From Nothobranchius furzeri (lineage: Eukaryota > Chordata > Actinopteri > Cyprinodontiformes > Nothobranchiidae): 64,000 nt of DNA. Below are positions 15,060 through 28,700 of this stretch, piece by piece. Position 1 is the stretch's first letter. Every line of letters starts with the position of its first letter. Location of the stretch: assembly GCF_043380555.1 (NCBI RefSeq), contig NC_091754.1:28887905-28951904 (forward strand), in the 5' to 3' direction. Position numbers and translations under genes: made by a program. The notes below the pieces were generated by a model, which was given only the letters and a program-made list of their open reading frames with translations, was not told the DNA's origin and did not search any database.

Positions 15060-15480
15060 CTGACCCTTTTTCATCAGATCTTTTCAAAGTTGTGTCTGTT
15101 TGTAGAACCAAAAGCAAAACTTATCTTCTTGCTGTGCGTTTATCTTTTTAACACCTTAATCTAACAGCTGAAATGTCTCCCAGCCTTCCTTAGAGTCTAC
15201 AGGAGTGATTCATCACTACATTAAACATGTAAGCTGTGTTCATGATCTAAAACATGCAGGAAACATGCTGGAACCAGACTGCAGCGCCAGCTGTGTCAGG
15301 TCTTTTTTTTTTCTAAGAGTGGCCCGCCACTCTGAAGTTGCAAGTGGAATATTCTGGCCACAGGGGGTGATGGGGGCTGGGTGGCCTTTTATTAACCCCC
15401 TTAATGGGTCAGTTTAACGCGTACTGTCTCATGAAAATTATTAAAAAATATGAAAAAGTTGCAAAGTATCCCTTTAAAGA
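15060..15480 (+). mobile_element. Interspersed repeat family M2, copy 1
   Basis: The stretch is repeated in inverted orientation at 27110-27540. Shared words include gtgattcatcactacatt / aatcactcctgtag, catgcaggaaacatgctgga, gaagttgcaagtggaatatt and ggccacaggggg. It has no coding capacity. Full element ends were not resolved. Confidence 0.65.
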
Positions 15481-17020
15481 CACTGCATGCAATTTATTTA
15501 CTTTATTTATTTTTTTCTCTTGTTGGTGCTTAAAATGCAAAATTACACACCTACTGTTCCACAACGCCCTCGTGGCTTTAAACGAGGGCTCCTGGGCTCA
15601 TGTTTTTCTGCTAAAAATACCCCACCAACAAAAGGATCACACGGTGTTGTTATAAAGCTATTTTTGCGGCAGTCACTAAATTTCCTGCCCAGCTATGTAT
15701 TATTTTCCATGTGAATCAGTAGTTCAAACAGATTTTGGTGCAAAAAGCAGATTTCATCATATAATCCACCATATAATCAAAGCAGGTAAAATGTGAGCAA
15801 AGAAACACGATGAGGACTTCTTAAGGTTGTAGGATCTCTCGTCTTTTATTTCACCCTTCGAGGACAGCGGGTGTTTGTGGTTCAGGGTGGATAATGAAGA
15901 CACTGAATCTGTCCCTTTAATACTCATATTTTATGATAATGAAAGGTATTCCGAGAATGATTATGATAAAAGTGGGATCCCCCACCGGCGTCCCAGCACA
16001 GCTGTGCAGCTAGACAGCCAGCTACAGGCGCTGAATGAAAGGATCACACAAGAAGCGAAGAAAGGATTCACGAGTACACAAAGCAGAGGAGATCAACAGC
16101 ATGATGAAAACTTATGTTCTGATTGGAACATTTTCATCTTTTTCCATCTGCTTTCATTCTGTATCAAGTCTTTTCAGTATGCTGACCTTTGAACTTTCTG
16201 AAACAGATTTCCTCCCAAACAAAACAATGCACTGAGAGCCCCATGGATGCATATTTATTGTCCTATGAGATATATCTGCAGCCGAATCTCTACATCAAAG
16301 CAGCAAAAATAAAAAACATGCTCGAGAAAGAAGGAAATTTCCTCAGGTGACATTAGTTGCATTTTTGGGAGGTCATCGACAGAGGACGTTGATGGCCGTG
16401 TGTTGCGGCGCCCCCCGATGAGCGTATCAGTAACATCTCCTGAGCATCAAAGCATCAACTGGTGTATTGTACTGTATGAGTAAACAAACTTAGCCGCCCC
16501 TGAAGCAAAGCCATACCAGCCCGCCGCCGCTTCAAAAGTTTCCTGCGAGCTGTAGGAAGCAGGTGAAAAAATAGAAGTGTGTTGAACTCTGACCTCGGGT
16601 GCACACTTGTTGACTGATGTTTCACACTGGGGTTGCCTTTTTCCCTTTGCAGCCGTCTTCAAGAGGAGCCGATCTGTGCGTGTGTCCCAGGGGAGATCAT
16701 CCCCGTCTCCCTTTGAAGGCTCTGTGCTATAGAGCTGTTTTCATACAGCACCAGCTACGGGTTTCCTGTCTCAGCTGACCTCTCATCGTCTTGCGGACGC
16801 TTGACAAAAACTTCCCAGCACACACACCTTTCTCCGATTAACTACACAGGCTTCGGGTGGAGCGAGGAAGCAAAGGTGGGGTTGAACCTGCAGTGCCATC
16901 ACACCCCAGGACAAAAAAGCAGAAAAAGAGCAAAATGTAGTTATCAAGAGTTCCAGCTGTCACAGACCAAAGCTGTCAGGACAGAGTTGAGCAGATTTCT
17001 CAAAAATTTGAATCTTGTTA
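15481..17020. other. Non-coding stretch, no gene recognised
   Basis: Short frames at 15875-16192 and 16447-16662 have no recognisable domain or splice context. No clear repeat was identified. Confidence 0.5.
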
Positions 17021-17393
17021 AAGAGACAATGTGTAGTTGTTACCTTTAGTCTGGAAATATCCATTGAAATGATGTCCAGTTGTTGAAAAATATTGCTGGC
17101 TTTGTACCATATAACCATAAAAATAGGGTCTATAGGACCCTGGTCTACTGTCTTTAGGGGACGCCATATTAGACGCCATGATTTCTTGTGGTAGGCTTGG
17201 GGTCCTGCGCCTGTCGATGATGTCACAATAGAATGATTGGCTGAACGTACGACTACGTTAACACCTTCAAAAATTTAGGCAGAAAGAAACAAAAATGTAA
17301 TAACAAAACTGCTAAACTCTAGAGTGGTATTGTCGTAGTATGATGATGTCATCAGCAGGGCACAGATCCCCAAGCAGACCCAGAAACTACAGC

Positions 17394-17907
17394 CCAATCT
17401 CAATACTCGCACTGCGCGCTGTGGTCTTCAGCAAAGTGCACTTGGAGAAAGTGTGCAGTAGGGCTCAAGTGCGTAGTACACAAGTGTGCAAATAATTGGC
17501 GAACTGAGACAGGGAGCATTGCGTCATCAATCGCAACGCATGCCGTGACGCTGGTGGCTGTGAAACTTTTTTCAAAAATCTTTACTAACAACTTTCAAAC
17601 AAACAATAAAGCAATTATTTGAAATTAATTTTACTTCATTGCTGCTTTGTCTAAAACATTCAGAGCATCAACTAATCGTCCTAAAATGAACTAATTTAAT
17701 TAGAAAAAACATATTTTCAGAAAAGGAACTTGAGCCTGTTTCTCCGGCAGCAATGACTTGCCCGAGGTCCACATCGCTGCGGACTTGGGTGAAGTGCAGA
17801 TTAAGGGAGCAATAGGGGCATGGTCAACTTCCGCACTGGAGAATCGGGACACCCTACGCACTCGCACCCCTGGCTGGGAATGCGCAAATGGAGTACTGAG
17901 ATTGGGC
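17394..17907. mobile_element. TIR element inserted in the M3 repeat
   Basis: The ends CCCAATCTCAATACTC and GAGTACTGAGATTGGGC are inverted copies. The motif CTACAGC occurs on both sides (17387-17393 and 17908-17914). The uninterrupted relative at 30140 reads gaaactacagcaccagaaa, showing the empty site, so the duplication arose on insertion. There is no recognisable protein. Confidence 0.8.
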
Positions 17908-17941
17908 CTACAGCACCAGAAAACCACTTTAGGGAGCTTAA

Positions 17942-18482
17942 TGGTTGGTTTATGCTTGACGCGTCCGCGAGGTCCGACTGGCTCCGCGTGGCGAAATTGC
18001 GTCATTTTAACAAACACGCCCCTCCACCGCGTCTCCGCACGGCCCAAAATTTCCGCACCACGCACCTAGAAAATTTTCTAACCACGCGGGTGGTCTGACA
18101 TGGAAAAACATGGCAGACTGGCAAGAACTAGTATGGCAGAGGTTCGCAAATACAGACATTTGTATGATTCAGCTCTCAAAGATCACCGTGATCAACATAT
18201 TAATAATTCTCGGAGAGAAATAGCTCGCACTACCAGAAAAGATGAGGACGCTGTTAAAAAATACTGGAATGCCATGTTGTAAACAACAGTAATTTTTACT
18301 TCTACTATGGTGTAGTGTTGGATGCATGCCGTAGAGCTCCATGCTGCCCCGTTCAGTTTGGGAGAATATTGGCTCACCGCAGAGACAAGCCACATAAACC
18401 ATAAACGCTGCAAGTTGTGAAGCGCATTCCATCCGCGAGCCGCACCAAGCGGAAAGTAAATGTGTCAAGCATAAACCAAGCC
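17942..18482 (+). mobile_element. PIF/Harbinger-like MITE, copy B
   Basis: Length is 541 bp, with TGGTTGGTTTATGCTTGACG at the left and the inverse at the right, flanked on both sides by TAA (17939-17941 and 18483-18485), as expected for PIF/Harbinger. A 60-codon frame at 18100-18282 reads MAEVRKYRHLYDSALKDHRD, then REIARTTRKDEDAVKKYWNA. This is the first part of a MADF/Myb-SANT-like domain, with loss of the rest. Confidence 0.85.
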
Positions 18483-19362
18483 TAAGTCTCCTCCCTTTCC
18501 GGTCGGACCATGTGCCCCAGTAAGAACAAAAAAAAAAAATGAATGGAGGTCAACGGGGCTAAAAGATCGATTTTCGAATCTACTTTGCCTTACGCCCTGG
18601 ATCACACATGTTGTACTTCAATTTAAATTAAAAGTAAGGATGTGTGTTTCGACCACGACAGTCACGTACTTTGAGACTTCTCAGCTTGTAAAAGTTCGTA
18701 ATTAGCATGACGACAAATCAGACAATGGTACGTAGCATTAAGGACGTCGTCACATAATCTCCTGTCCCCTAGCTTAGCTGCTACTTACCGCATGGTAAGA
18801 TTTATGGTGGTTCTTTTGTCCTGTGGGAAGGAACTTACAGCCATTTTTCCTAAGCTTTTCCCTGTTTCTGGTTCGATGACGTCACTTTGGTGATGCACAT
18901 TTGTAGTTCTGGACGCATTTTCACACAAAACCTAAAACAGCTTTCTCCCCCGTTCGAAAATAAGCTTGTTCTTGGCATCAAAATGTGTCTTTAAAATTCA
19001 TGGAACTCATATGTAAAATCCACATGGCACATACTAAACAGGAATAGAAAATTGCATTTTTAGCCCATTGACTTGCATTAATTTTTTCGCTCTTCCAGGT
19101 ACACGGAAGAAGATGGGAGTGACTTAGGCTCCCTATTGGCATTCCCTCAGGGTGTGAACGCAGGGTGTCACCTGGCAACAAAATTACCAGAAGGACAATC
19201 AAATCTGAGGAGTCACGCCGAGGTAGCATGCTTTCTGTAACATTTACCATATTATTTTAAACTAGCCAGTCACAGCAATACGGTGCTAAACTACCCTGAA
19301 ATGTGTGTGTGTACTGCCCCCTAGCTGCAGGAAACTACACTGCAACTTTAAAAACAAAACCC

Positions 19363-20366
19363 TTAAAGAGACTTAGCGGAGTTTTGAATTTTCATGCTCA
19401 CGATTGCCCCCTCAGGCCAAAAGCGTAACGGCAGCTTCAATAGTAGGCTCGTGCACGAGACGTGCATGCTGTACGTGCACACTCCTTTACGAAAATAACA
19501 GCTGAGACAGTCAGTGCCCTGTGTGTGGGGCCCGGAGGACAGAGGACAGGAGAACGCACAGCTAATTAATTAAATAATTTGGTTCTGTACCTTTCTCTTC
19601 AGCACAGCCGACAGAAGGTTTATGATGGGTCAGTCTTCCTGCATGCTCAGACCATTCCCTTCTCTTGCTTGAAAAATTGTTCCAAAATGAAAGTTGAACC
19701 CACATCTTTTTTAATTTGTGAATTCAATGCCGTTCGGCGAGTCTCAAATAAAAATTTGGGCATCTTACTGGCAAAAATATACCATTAATGTAAAAAATAA
19801 TTTTGAGATTTTGCTCACATTTAGATTCGAACCTGGATCTTCCGCACATGAGTCCGTCGTCTTATGCTTGACGCATAAAGACAGACAGCCATTTACCAGG
19901 TGAGCTAAAATGCCAGTAATGTCTATGTATCTGTAGCTTTTATGTCCTTGATGACAGCTGAAACAACGTTCAAAGAACGGTTTGGAGCAAAAACGGCTAT
20001 TTTGTTGCTAATTTGCAGGAAATATCTAGAAAAAAGTAGCTAAGGGTCCTCATAAATGTAGCTAGGTTCATCACTAGGCGTTAGGAACAGCGACAAAGTC
20101 GCTGAGTTGGCACTACCTCTCTCTCTGCTGCTAAAGCTACTGATAGCAAATGCTACGGGCTATGCCTGAGCGTGAACGCGCATGAAGCAGCCTGCTCGAC
20201 CCGAGCATCTCTCTTTTTCTGTGATTTTACAGAAAAACAGGCAATCACAGTAAAAAATGCCAGGGCTCATTCTACAGGACCAGGGCATTGCAGGAGAATG
20301 TATGAAGAAGACATTTATTATTTCTATACATGTTTTGGCTGTCAAACTTCCATAATGCTCCTTTAA
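19363..20366. mobile_element. ~1-kb TIR repeat with a tRNA-like segment
   Basis: TTAAAGAGACTTAGCGGAGT at the left and cataatgctcctttaa at the right are imperfect inverted repeats. The element contains the tRNA-like block at 19824-19908 and no protein of known family. It ends about 290 bp beyond the tmtc4 stop, so it limits the length of the 3' UTR. Confidence 0.55.
19824..19908 (-). other. tRNA-like pol III promoter pair (A and B boxes)
   Basis: On the minus strand TAGCTCACCTGG (19908-19897) resembles an A box and GGTTCGAATC (19833-19824) is a perfect B box, about 65 bp apart. Flanking stems do not pair well enough for a functional tRNA. A tRNA-derived repeat core is the better reading. Confidence 0.5.
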
Positions 20367-20658
20367 ATCTATACCAGATTCTGTTGCCCTACATGACTAT
20401 CCGTCCAGCTGACACAACACAAGGTCAGAGATGAAAAGGGAAAGGGTTCATGGTGGATCAGGTCCACATGGCCTTCAAGTGGGACGACAAAAGCACTGGT
20501 ATCCTGCATTCACCCATAAAATCAAATTAGACTCTTCACACATGGCACGGATCATGGTCTGTATTTCAGAATGTTTAAAATTAGAACAAGTCAGATAAAA
20601 AAAGAATGAAAGGGTGGGAAAAAAAATGTTTGCTTGTAGGCGGGGGTCTTGGGTTCCC

Positions 20659-20807
20659 TCAGGGTGCGCTGCGTTTGAGCTGGTCCAGTTTGCGTTGCAG
20701 CATGTTGTAGTTGTCTCTGGTCCCCGGAGCCTTGGGGTCCAACTTTAGGGACAGCTCGTAGTGTCTCTTTGCCAGCTCCAGTTTTCCCCAACGATGATAC
20801 AACACAG
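20659..20807 (-). CDS. tmtc4: tmtc4 coding exon 17 and stop (residues 692-740)
   Basis: It encodes AVLYHRWGKLELAKRHYELS, LKLDPKAPGTRDNYNMLQRK and LDQLKRSAP, then TGA at 20661-20659. The final TPR and the basic tail match vertebrate TMTC4 in length. No ER-retrieval tetrapeptide is present. No clear polyadenylation signal lies close behind the stop; the nearest AATAAA on this strand (20319-20314) falls inside a repeat. Confidence 0.95.
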
Positions 20808-22666
20808 CTGAGAGAAAAACAATTCAGGCTACGAAGCAGCAATGATTCTAATTTTATTGATTCAAGGGAAGCAGCACAATACTGCATCGCTAGAAAGGAT
20901 AAATAAAAATCTAGTTTTGGAGTGCTCACAGATCTCCCCACACCGTGAAATCTAAATTGCAGTGGCCTTACCTAAATTGCCATGGCAACTAGCAGCATTT
21001 GGGCTGATCCGAAGAGCGTGAAGAAAGAAGCCCTCTGATTCCTAAAAAAAAAAATAAAATACTGAATTATTTCTAAAGTAGGAGAAATTTACCAGTCCTG
21101 ATTCAGATCAGAGACCCAGAACAAAACAAGGAATTTGGGTTTGTGTTCTGAACAGCTGACCTTGTATTTCTGTAACTTCCCCAGGACGTTCGCCAGCGAA
21201 AACATGATGGTGTGGTCGTTAGGGAGGAGCTTCAGAGCCTCACGACCGATTAGCTCAGCTTGACCCAGGTTACCTTGAAAATGAGAAAAAATACCAGCCG
21301 TTGGTAATAAACAATACTTGTGGAAGACCGGACTCTAGGCCCTGTTGATATTTCATCTGATAGGGGATGTTTTTATGAGATTAAAGTGCTTTGGCTTATT
21401 AAAATCACAAAAATACTTTAGGAAGATCAAACAGAACCTGAATCTCTTTTTGTCAGGATTATCTAAAGCGGTGTTTTTTTTCCCTCCTCACAGGCGGAGG
21501 GGTGGTTTAGTCTCCTAATTAAGGTTGAGCACAGGGCCCACTGAGTTATTGATCTCTGTCACAGATCTGTCTGATGTCTGGCCAGGAACGGAGAAAGAGG
21601 AGACAGAGGGCAGAACAACGGCCGCTCCGTCCTGAGGCATCGCCGTGCCCTTTAGACACATGCGACGGCTGGGATTTGTAAACGCTCAGCCTCTTGTTTG
21701 TGTAATATTAAAAAAATACAAACACTAAAAAAGAAAACAAATCATTTAATTCCAAAATGACACCTTTTGTTCTGGCCTCTCTCTCTTTTTGTTGTTGGTG
21801 AGGAGAATTATTTGTCAAATTTTAGGAGCAAATCTGGTGAGGATGGGGTGGGGGGGGGGCGGGTGTACTCTGCTCTGAGGGGGTACTGTTATGGCTGCAC
21901 TCGCCCTTGTTTGATCGGGAACATACTGAGCTCTGATTGGACGGTTCCCATGCCCTCCTGGGAGACTCCGCCCCCACGGGAGCAGCTTCTGACAAAACGG
22001 CTCGAGCGTTTGGAAATCAGAGCATTCTCCACACGGCAGGGAAGAGTGCCTTCCAAACTCACAGCACAAAAGCTTTAATACATAAATTTCAGGCATTGCT
22101 GATTCCTGCTCTTCCGGTCTAATCTGGTTGGCCATTTAGCTTTCCTGCTTTTCAAAACATAACAAGGCTGTGTGTTGTTGGATATTAACGAACACAACCT
22201 TTGGCAGCTCAGCTCTAAAGGTTCCTCTGCACCACAAACGCACAAACAGAGCAGGCCCTTTGTGTTTTGTTGGTACCGGTGTTGTCCAGCAGAATGACCA
22301 TGTTGTTCCAGGCCAGGCTGTGGTTTGGTTTCAGAACCGTTGCATTTCTCCACGCATTCAGAGCGTCAACATGCCGGTTCTGGTCAGCGTACTGTCACAG
22401 CAAGACACAAAGACTGTTTTAATATCCCAAACTCAGACTGACTGCTATTACAGCGAGTCAGGCTGTGGAACCTCACCAAGCGTCCCAGGTTGTAGTAGCA
22501 GTCTGGGTATTTTCTCCGGAAGCGGATGGCATTCCAGTAGCTCTGCTCTGCCTCCTCGAACTTCCCGAGGCTGTTCTGAACTATTCCAAGATTCATCCAC
22601 GCTGCAGCAAAGTCAGGTCTACATGGATCAAAAGTAGAAAATAAAAACTTATTAGAGATTCTGAAC

Positions 22667-22741
<75 letters not shown>

Positions 22742-25700
22742 AACATCTAAATCCATATGCATTCATCATTGAGATAGTCCTGGTAGATTGTAATAATTTA
22801 TAATTATAGAAATTAAAGATTCTTAAACGATCCCATCTCTCTCTCTTTTCTTGTCTCTCAGTCAATACAGAGTGTTTAAGTAAACTCCCTGATGATAAAA
22901 ACAACCACTTCTGATTGATTACTTAGGTCCAAATACAGTGTATAAATATACAACTTCAAATCACTACATTTATGCAGCCACATACTGAATGGAAACAGCT
23001 TTAGACAACAGCTGCTCTGCTTCGGTGAGCTCGTTCTTCTCCTTCAGGATGTTCCCCAGGTTGTTCATTGCATGCACGTAATTCGGGTGTAGCCTGGCAT
23101 CCAAGAGAAGAAACAAGCAAAGTAATTTAGCTTCTAGTTTGTGAGTTAAATCAGCTTCCTGTTTCTCATGAGGACACAAACCTGACTGCCTCTCTGTAAT
23201 ATTTGACAGCAGCAGTGGCGTTCCCTCTATCAGCCAGGTTCTTACCTACGTTGTAATGAACCTGAGGACAAACGCAGCGACACATCAGGCACTTGGTAAA
23301 CGTGGGATTGTGATTTGGTACAACACTGAAGGCAGCTGCGCTTTTACCTTAGCGTTGAGTGGACAGACAGACAGAGCGCTGAAGAAGAGGCTCTGCTCCG
23401 AGCGCCACTGATGACTACGAAGGGCACAGCGGACTACATACACACACAGCAGGGCGAGCACCAGAACACACAGCAGTTTCTGAGGAAAGGGTATAAAATG
23501 TTTATTTGTATCCACAAAGGGACAACGTATGTAAATTACCCATCGCTTTTACTGTTTTTATACTAAGATGAGGAACGACCAAACCTAGAAAATAGCAGCA
23601 GGAGGAAACTTGTGTAGCATTAGAAGATTAAAACCAAGAGAACGTGTTAGTAAAGCAGTTCAAGGTGTTTTTAAAGTGTGTTTGTTAGTAAAACAGGGTA
23701 TCTGCAGGTTTAAGGGAGACAAATTTAAGACTTTTTAAGACCTTTTTAAGGCCACTTAGACCAAATTTAAGCTATTTTAATAATTAAATTTAAGCTTTAT
23801 TTTCCAGCTATTGCCTGGAGCCGGTGCTAAACACGTCACGAACATGGGATTAGCCATCCAGTTACCATTAAACTTGCACTTCCCCATGGTGCAAGCTCCC
23901 ACTAGTTTAACCAACTAATGTGCTCATCTAAAAATAGCCCCCTTTCACAACCAACTGAATGTGTACGGTTCCGCTTACGCCAACATCGTACACAAAAAAT
24001 ACTGAACACTAACTAGAAATTCATGAAAATTTTATAGAAATAAAAGAATCTTGTTTATTGGGTCTTTGGCTATGTAAGACCTTTGGAAACTGTATTTAAG
24101 GATTATTTGTCACTTTTAAGGATTTTTAAGGCCTTAAATTTGGAAAAGCTAATTTAAGACTTTTTAAGACTTTTTAAGGACCCGTGGATGCCCTGTAAAA
24201 ACAACCAAATAATAAAATGACGAGAGGTGAATCATAGGGAAACAACATTTATTTAAAATCATTTTTTCTGAAAAACACCACGGAGAAACACAAAACATGA
24301 GAAATATTGATGCACAAATATGGGAATTTGGACCGTTATCGAATCCTGATTTTAACACTGCTGTTTGGATGCGCCGCGTTAATTTCGAGGGACGCGCACA
24401 AACAACGCTTCAAATCAATACAAGTAACGCGTGGCAGCTCGGTTTCTATAAATTTGAAGTTACTTGTTTCGTAACGTACGCGTGCATTTGACAAGACAGA
24501 GCTGAAAACGGTTCGTGGCGTGTCGGTTTAGTATTTTTTTTTTACCCTCTCTCTTTTTCTCTCTTATACAAGACGCCCCACCCACTTCTTGTCAAACCAC
24601 ACCCAATTCCTGCTTAGGCTCCGCCCACTCCTAGTACAGATACAGATAGAGGTGCACTCGCTCATCCCTACTGATATACATGTATACACATCTCCGTAAC
24701 ACCTAAACACCATCTGCTAGACTTTTTCTCATAACCAATTTTCTAAACCTCTCGATGTTGCAAATACATGAATAAACCAGGTGACTCCAGAAAAGGGCAG
24801 GATTTGAGTTAGTGCACACTGTTGTCCTATTTCATGTTACCCTCTGTTTGGTCCAGTGGCAGCAGCAGTGTCCCAGTGAGAAGGCCAGCAGTAAGCAGTA
24901 GCCAGCTGAAGACAGGTAGAGGACTCTCTCAGCAACCACAAACCCCACCCTGAAGAAGATGTTACACGCAGGAAGAAAAGGGACCAGCAGCAGCACCAGA
25001 CCCAAGGTCAGAGTTCTGGAAGGGAGCGGAGAGCAGAATACAGCAACGGATGAGTGGATTACACTCTCAGTGAGGTTGTGAGATGTAATATGATTCAGGC
25101 CTGAGTGCAAACCAGCAAACGTCTACTCTATCCCATCAACAGGAAGTGAGGCGGCTCAGCCTGCTTACCTCCTCCTCTGGCTGTCCGGAGAGCATAAGGC
25201 TTGGTTCATCAAGCCTATCAGGATGCACCAGAGCAGCAGCGGCAACACTATCCTCCAATCAGTGGCTGACATAATGAGAGGCACACAGCCCATGGACCAA
25301 TCAAAACACAGCCACCAGGGACACAGCAGTAGCCAGGCATTAAGAGAGTAGTAGTAATTATAGTTCACTATCTGCCAATCAAAACGGAAAGAAGGCAGAA
25401 GGAAGTGAATGAGATTAAGTAATAAATAAAAGAAATAAGAAAGTGAAATCTTAACTTACTCTAATAAATATATTTTCTTCAAAAGAGGCAGGGTTGTCTA
25501 CTTCTGTGAAAGCCGGTGGTCCGGTGCCCATGATCCTCCAGCGAGCATAGAGCATCAAGAGGCCTCCAAGGCCCAAGAGGGCCAAGCGTGTCAGCAAACG
25601 CGTTCTCAGCATTTCCCTTAGCTGTCAGAACAATTTACCCATTACTAACAAAACTAAATCTGTATTTGAAGCTGCGTTTCATTAGAAGCCTAATTAAATC

Positions 25701-28700
25701 CAAACAGCTTTGCACAGACGATGTGTTTGATGTGACATTCATCCTGTAAAGGTCTGATATATGACAGAAAGAGAACTAAACTGAAACTCACGTCGAGGTT
25801 CTTCCTAAAGATCAGCCTCTGGCAGAGTTCATACACATTAACATTACAGATCAGGAGGACATCAAAGGCTGCGTTCACACCCTGAGGGAAGATATAGGTT
25901 CTCAACAACAGTGATCCTTTCATCGTTTCATAAATCATTTATGTTTTTAACCTAAAGAAGGAGTACAGGATGTGACACAATCAGCGGCATGTTGTAGATA
26001 ATTCACTTAATGCGAGCAGCGATGAGATGGAATCATCACATCTCAGGGGCTTCCTACCAGGACAGTGATGCCTTGTTCTTTACAGAGCATTGCTGCAGCA
26101 CACAGCACGAGGCTGACCACCACCCATTTCACAGAAAAGCTGTCATCTCTGTCGCACCCTGAGAAGACCAACACCAATTACTGACGGTTTGGGATTCAAA
26201 TGAAGGTGTTGAAATGGATGCATTTTAAATTTCATGCTGCAAGAGAGTTGATGAGAAAAAGAAACAGCTTTTGAAGCAGCAATAACTTTCCTACCTTTGT
26301 TAAAAGCTCTGCAGTAAGTCAGGAAGGATAGCTGGAAGAAGAGTGCACACAGAAGGTCAGCTCGGCCCACTATGCCCGCCACCTTATGGGGATGGAGAAA
26401 AAAAATAGTTAAAGATAAAATAAACATCGTTCAACACACTAAAAATACCAGACTGACTTTATGCATCTGGTCATAAAACGTCTTTTGTTCCATATGCATC
26501 ACACCATTAAAGCTGGATCTTATTAACAATGGAAGGAAGAGACTCATTACCCACATGGACTGATGGTGTGTGTGTGTGTACTCTGTAGTGTGTGGGTACA
26601 GTATGGTTGGTATCCTGGGGTTGCCTGCTTTGATAAATGTGGCAGGCCCGAGCTTACAGTATGCCTCCCTGCCACCCCCCTAGGTCCCCCCCCCCGTCCT
26701 CCCTCTGCATGATTAAAAAGAACGCAGAGAGGGAATCGCTGCCTTCCAGCCAAGCTGTACAGCTAAAACATATACGCTGGCTGGTCAATAGGCCTCCCAG
26801 CACAGATAATAGTCAGCCTATGCTGCTGCACACACCTTGGCCCCACACGACCAGCTGAGACTGGGCTTTTGTTCTTGGCATGGAGGCACTGGATGTTTAG
26901 TTTCAAAACCTGTGGCCTGGGAATTCGAGTTGCTGCAAATATCTCATTTTTGGTGCACACAGGGGCCAAAGTCCTGTTGGAGTTTCTTGATATTTCTACT
27001 GAAATAATTGTGTAATGTCACTTTGGTCTCCTAAGCATAATTCCTCTGAACAAAGGCCCTTTCAAGATTCAGAGAAACACATTTCAAAATGACCAAAGTA
27101 TGTCCTTAAATAGATACTATGCAATTTTTTCTAACTTTTAAATAATTGTCTTGAGCCGGTATGTGTTAAAATGATTGTTTACAGGGTCAATGAATGAAGT
27201 CACTCAGACCCCCACCGCCCCCTGTGGCCAGAATATTGCACTTACAACTTCAGACAGGCGGGCCACCACCTGAGGACTTAGAAAACAAAAGAGCTGACAT
27301 GCTTGTCGTTACAGTTAGCTTCCAGCATGTTTCCTGCATGTTTAGATTGTACACACAGCTGATTTAGTGATGAATCACTCCTGTAGAATCTAATGAAGGC
27401 TGGGGAAACATTTCAACTATTAGACAAAGATGTTAAAAAGACGAACGCACAACAAAGAGATAAGTTTCGCTTTTGTTCTATTAAACGAACACTAGGGGGT
27501 GCTAAGAGCAAGTGAAAACTGCCAAGAGGGCCTTTAAAGTGACAATGTGTACTTTTACCTTTACTCTCAGGAAATATCCATCCAAATGTTGTTGAAAATG
27601 AATAAAATTATGTCCAGCTGTTGAAAATTTGGGTCTAAAGTACATATGGCGCGGGACTAGCATCTTTGGGTGACAACATATTAGACGGCTTCTGGCTGGC
27701 TCGGGGTCCTGAGCCTGCTGATGACATCACACTAGATGACTGGACGTACGACGGAAGTTACGTTACCACGTTCAAAAAACTTTAGGTAGTAAGAAACATT
27801 AATTTAATAACAAAACTGCTGAACTCTTTCCAAAAACCTGTGTGAAAAGCCAGAATTGAAAAAGAGGTTCAATTTTTTTGTAGAGATGCACCGAAATTAA
27901 AATTCTTGGCCAAAACCGAGAATCAAAAATGAGGCCAAAAACCGAAATAAATGTCAATAATTAGAATCATAGCATTAGAGGGACTGTAAAATTAACCGTT
28001 TCAGCATCAAAGTCGCAATAATGCGTTTAATGAGCCCACAGTTGCAAATATAATCCCTCATGAAGTGATTACCTTATGTAACCCAGGGAGCCGCCCTGTC
28101 ACCATTTTCACTTCATGACTTACACCTGCCGCTCCCTTAATGGTGTGCCTTTAAGAACCCTCCTTTACCTGATGCTTCCTGTTTTGCTCCATTTGCACTC
28201 CACTGTGGTTGCTGCTCCCGCTGTGATTTAGTCATTCAGTATCAACTGAACTCCAGCCCGAACTCCTACTCATGTTAAGTGTACAGCAGTCTGAACAGGG
28301 TTGATGCACCGGTGAGCCGTTTGTCCAATTGGCTTTTGCAGTAAGTGTAAATGTGGGCCTCACTGTTGTTTGCTTAGCATTGCAGCAGACCACCCATCAC
28401 CCAGTATTCAGACACTGATGCTGTAATTAGACACGTCTACTCAGTGGTGAGTCACTATGATTTATTTATTATATTTGTGAAAGTATGGAAAGCAGTTGTA
28501 AAACATAATCAAGTGAACCTAACTGAACTTGGCCTTGCTGTCCAGTTTGACCTAAGTGCACTTAAATTGATTGCTTTGACCTGTTGTTTGATTGCCCTGA
28601 GAAACGGGTGTGTTATATGATGAATGTGTGTTAATCAAATTGCCACATGTTTGATTTATGTTCTTTGTCTTTACTTGTTTTGTCAGCTGACTAATTTGTT

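Larger units (their letters stand above)
17022..19350. mobile_element. Repeat family M3, copy 1, interrupted by several later insertions
   Basis: The left part (17022-17393, starting gacaatgtgtagttgttacc) and right part (about 19175-19350, ending near ccccctagctgcaggaaact) match the two halves of another copy at 27541-30368. Between them lie a TIR element (17394-17907), Harbinger MITE copy B (17942-18482) and another inverted-repeat stretch (about 18530-19090). A partial third copy lies at 40955-41145. Confidence 0.7.

Noticed and set aside
19824..19908. Functional tRNA gene
   Set aside because: A and B boxes are present but acceptor and anticodon stems do not pair convincingly, and it sits in a repeat.
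20314..20319. AATAAA on the minus strand as the tmtc4 polyadenylation signal
   Set aside because: It lies inside the 19363-20366 repeat, 340 bp beyond the stop; possible but unsupported.
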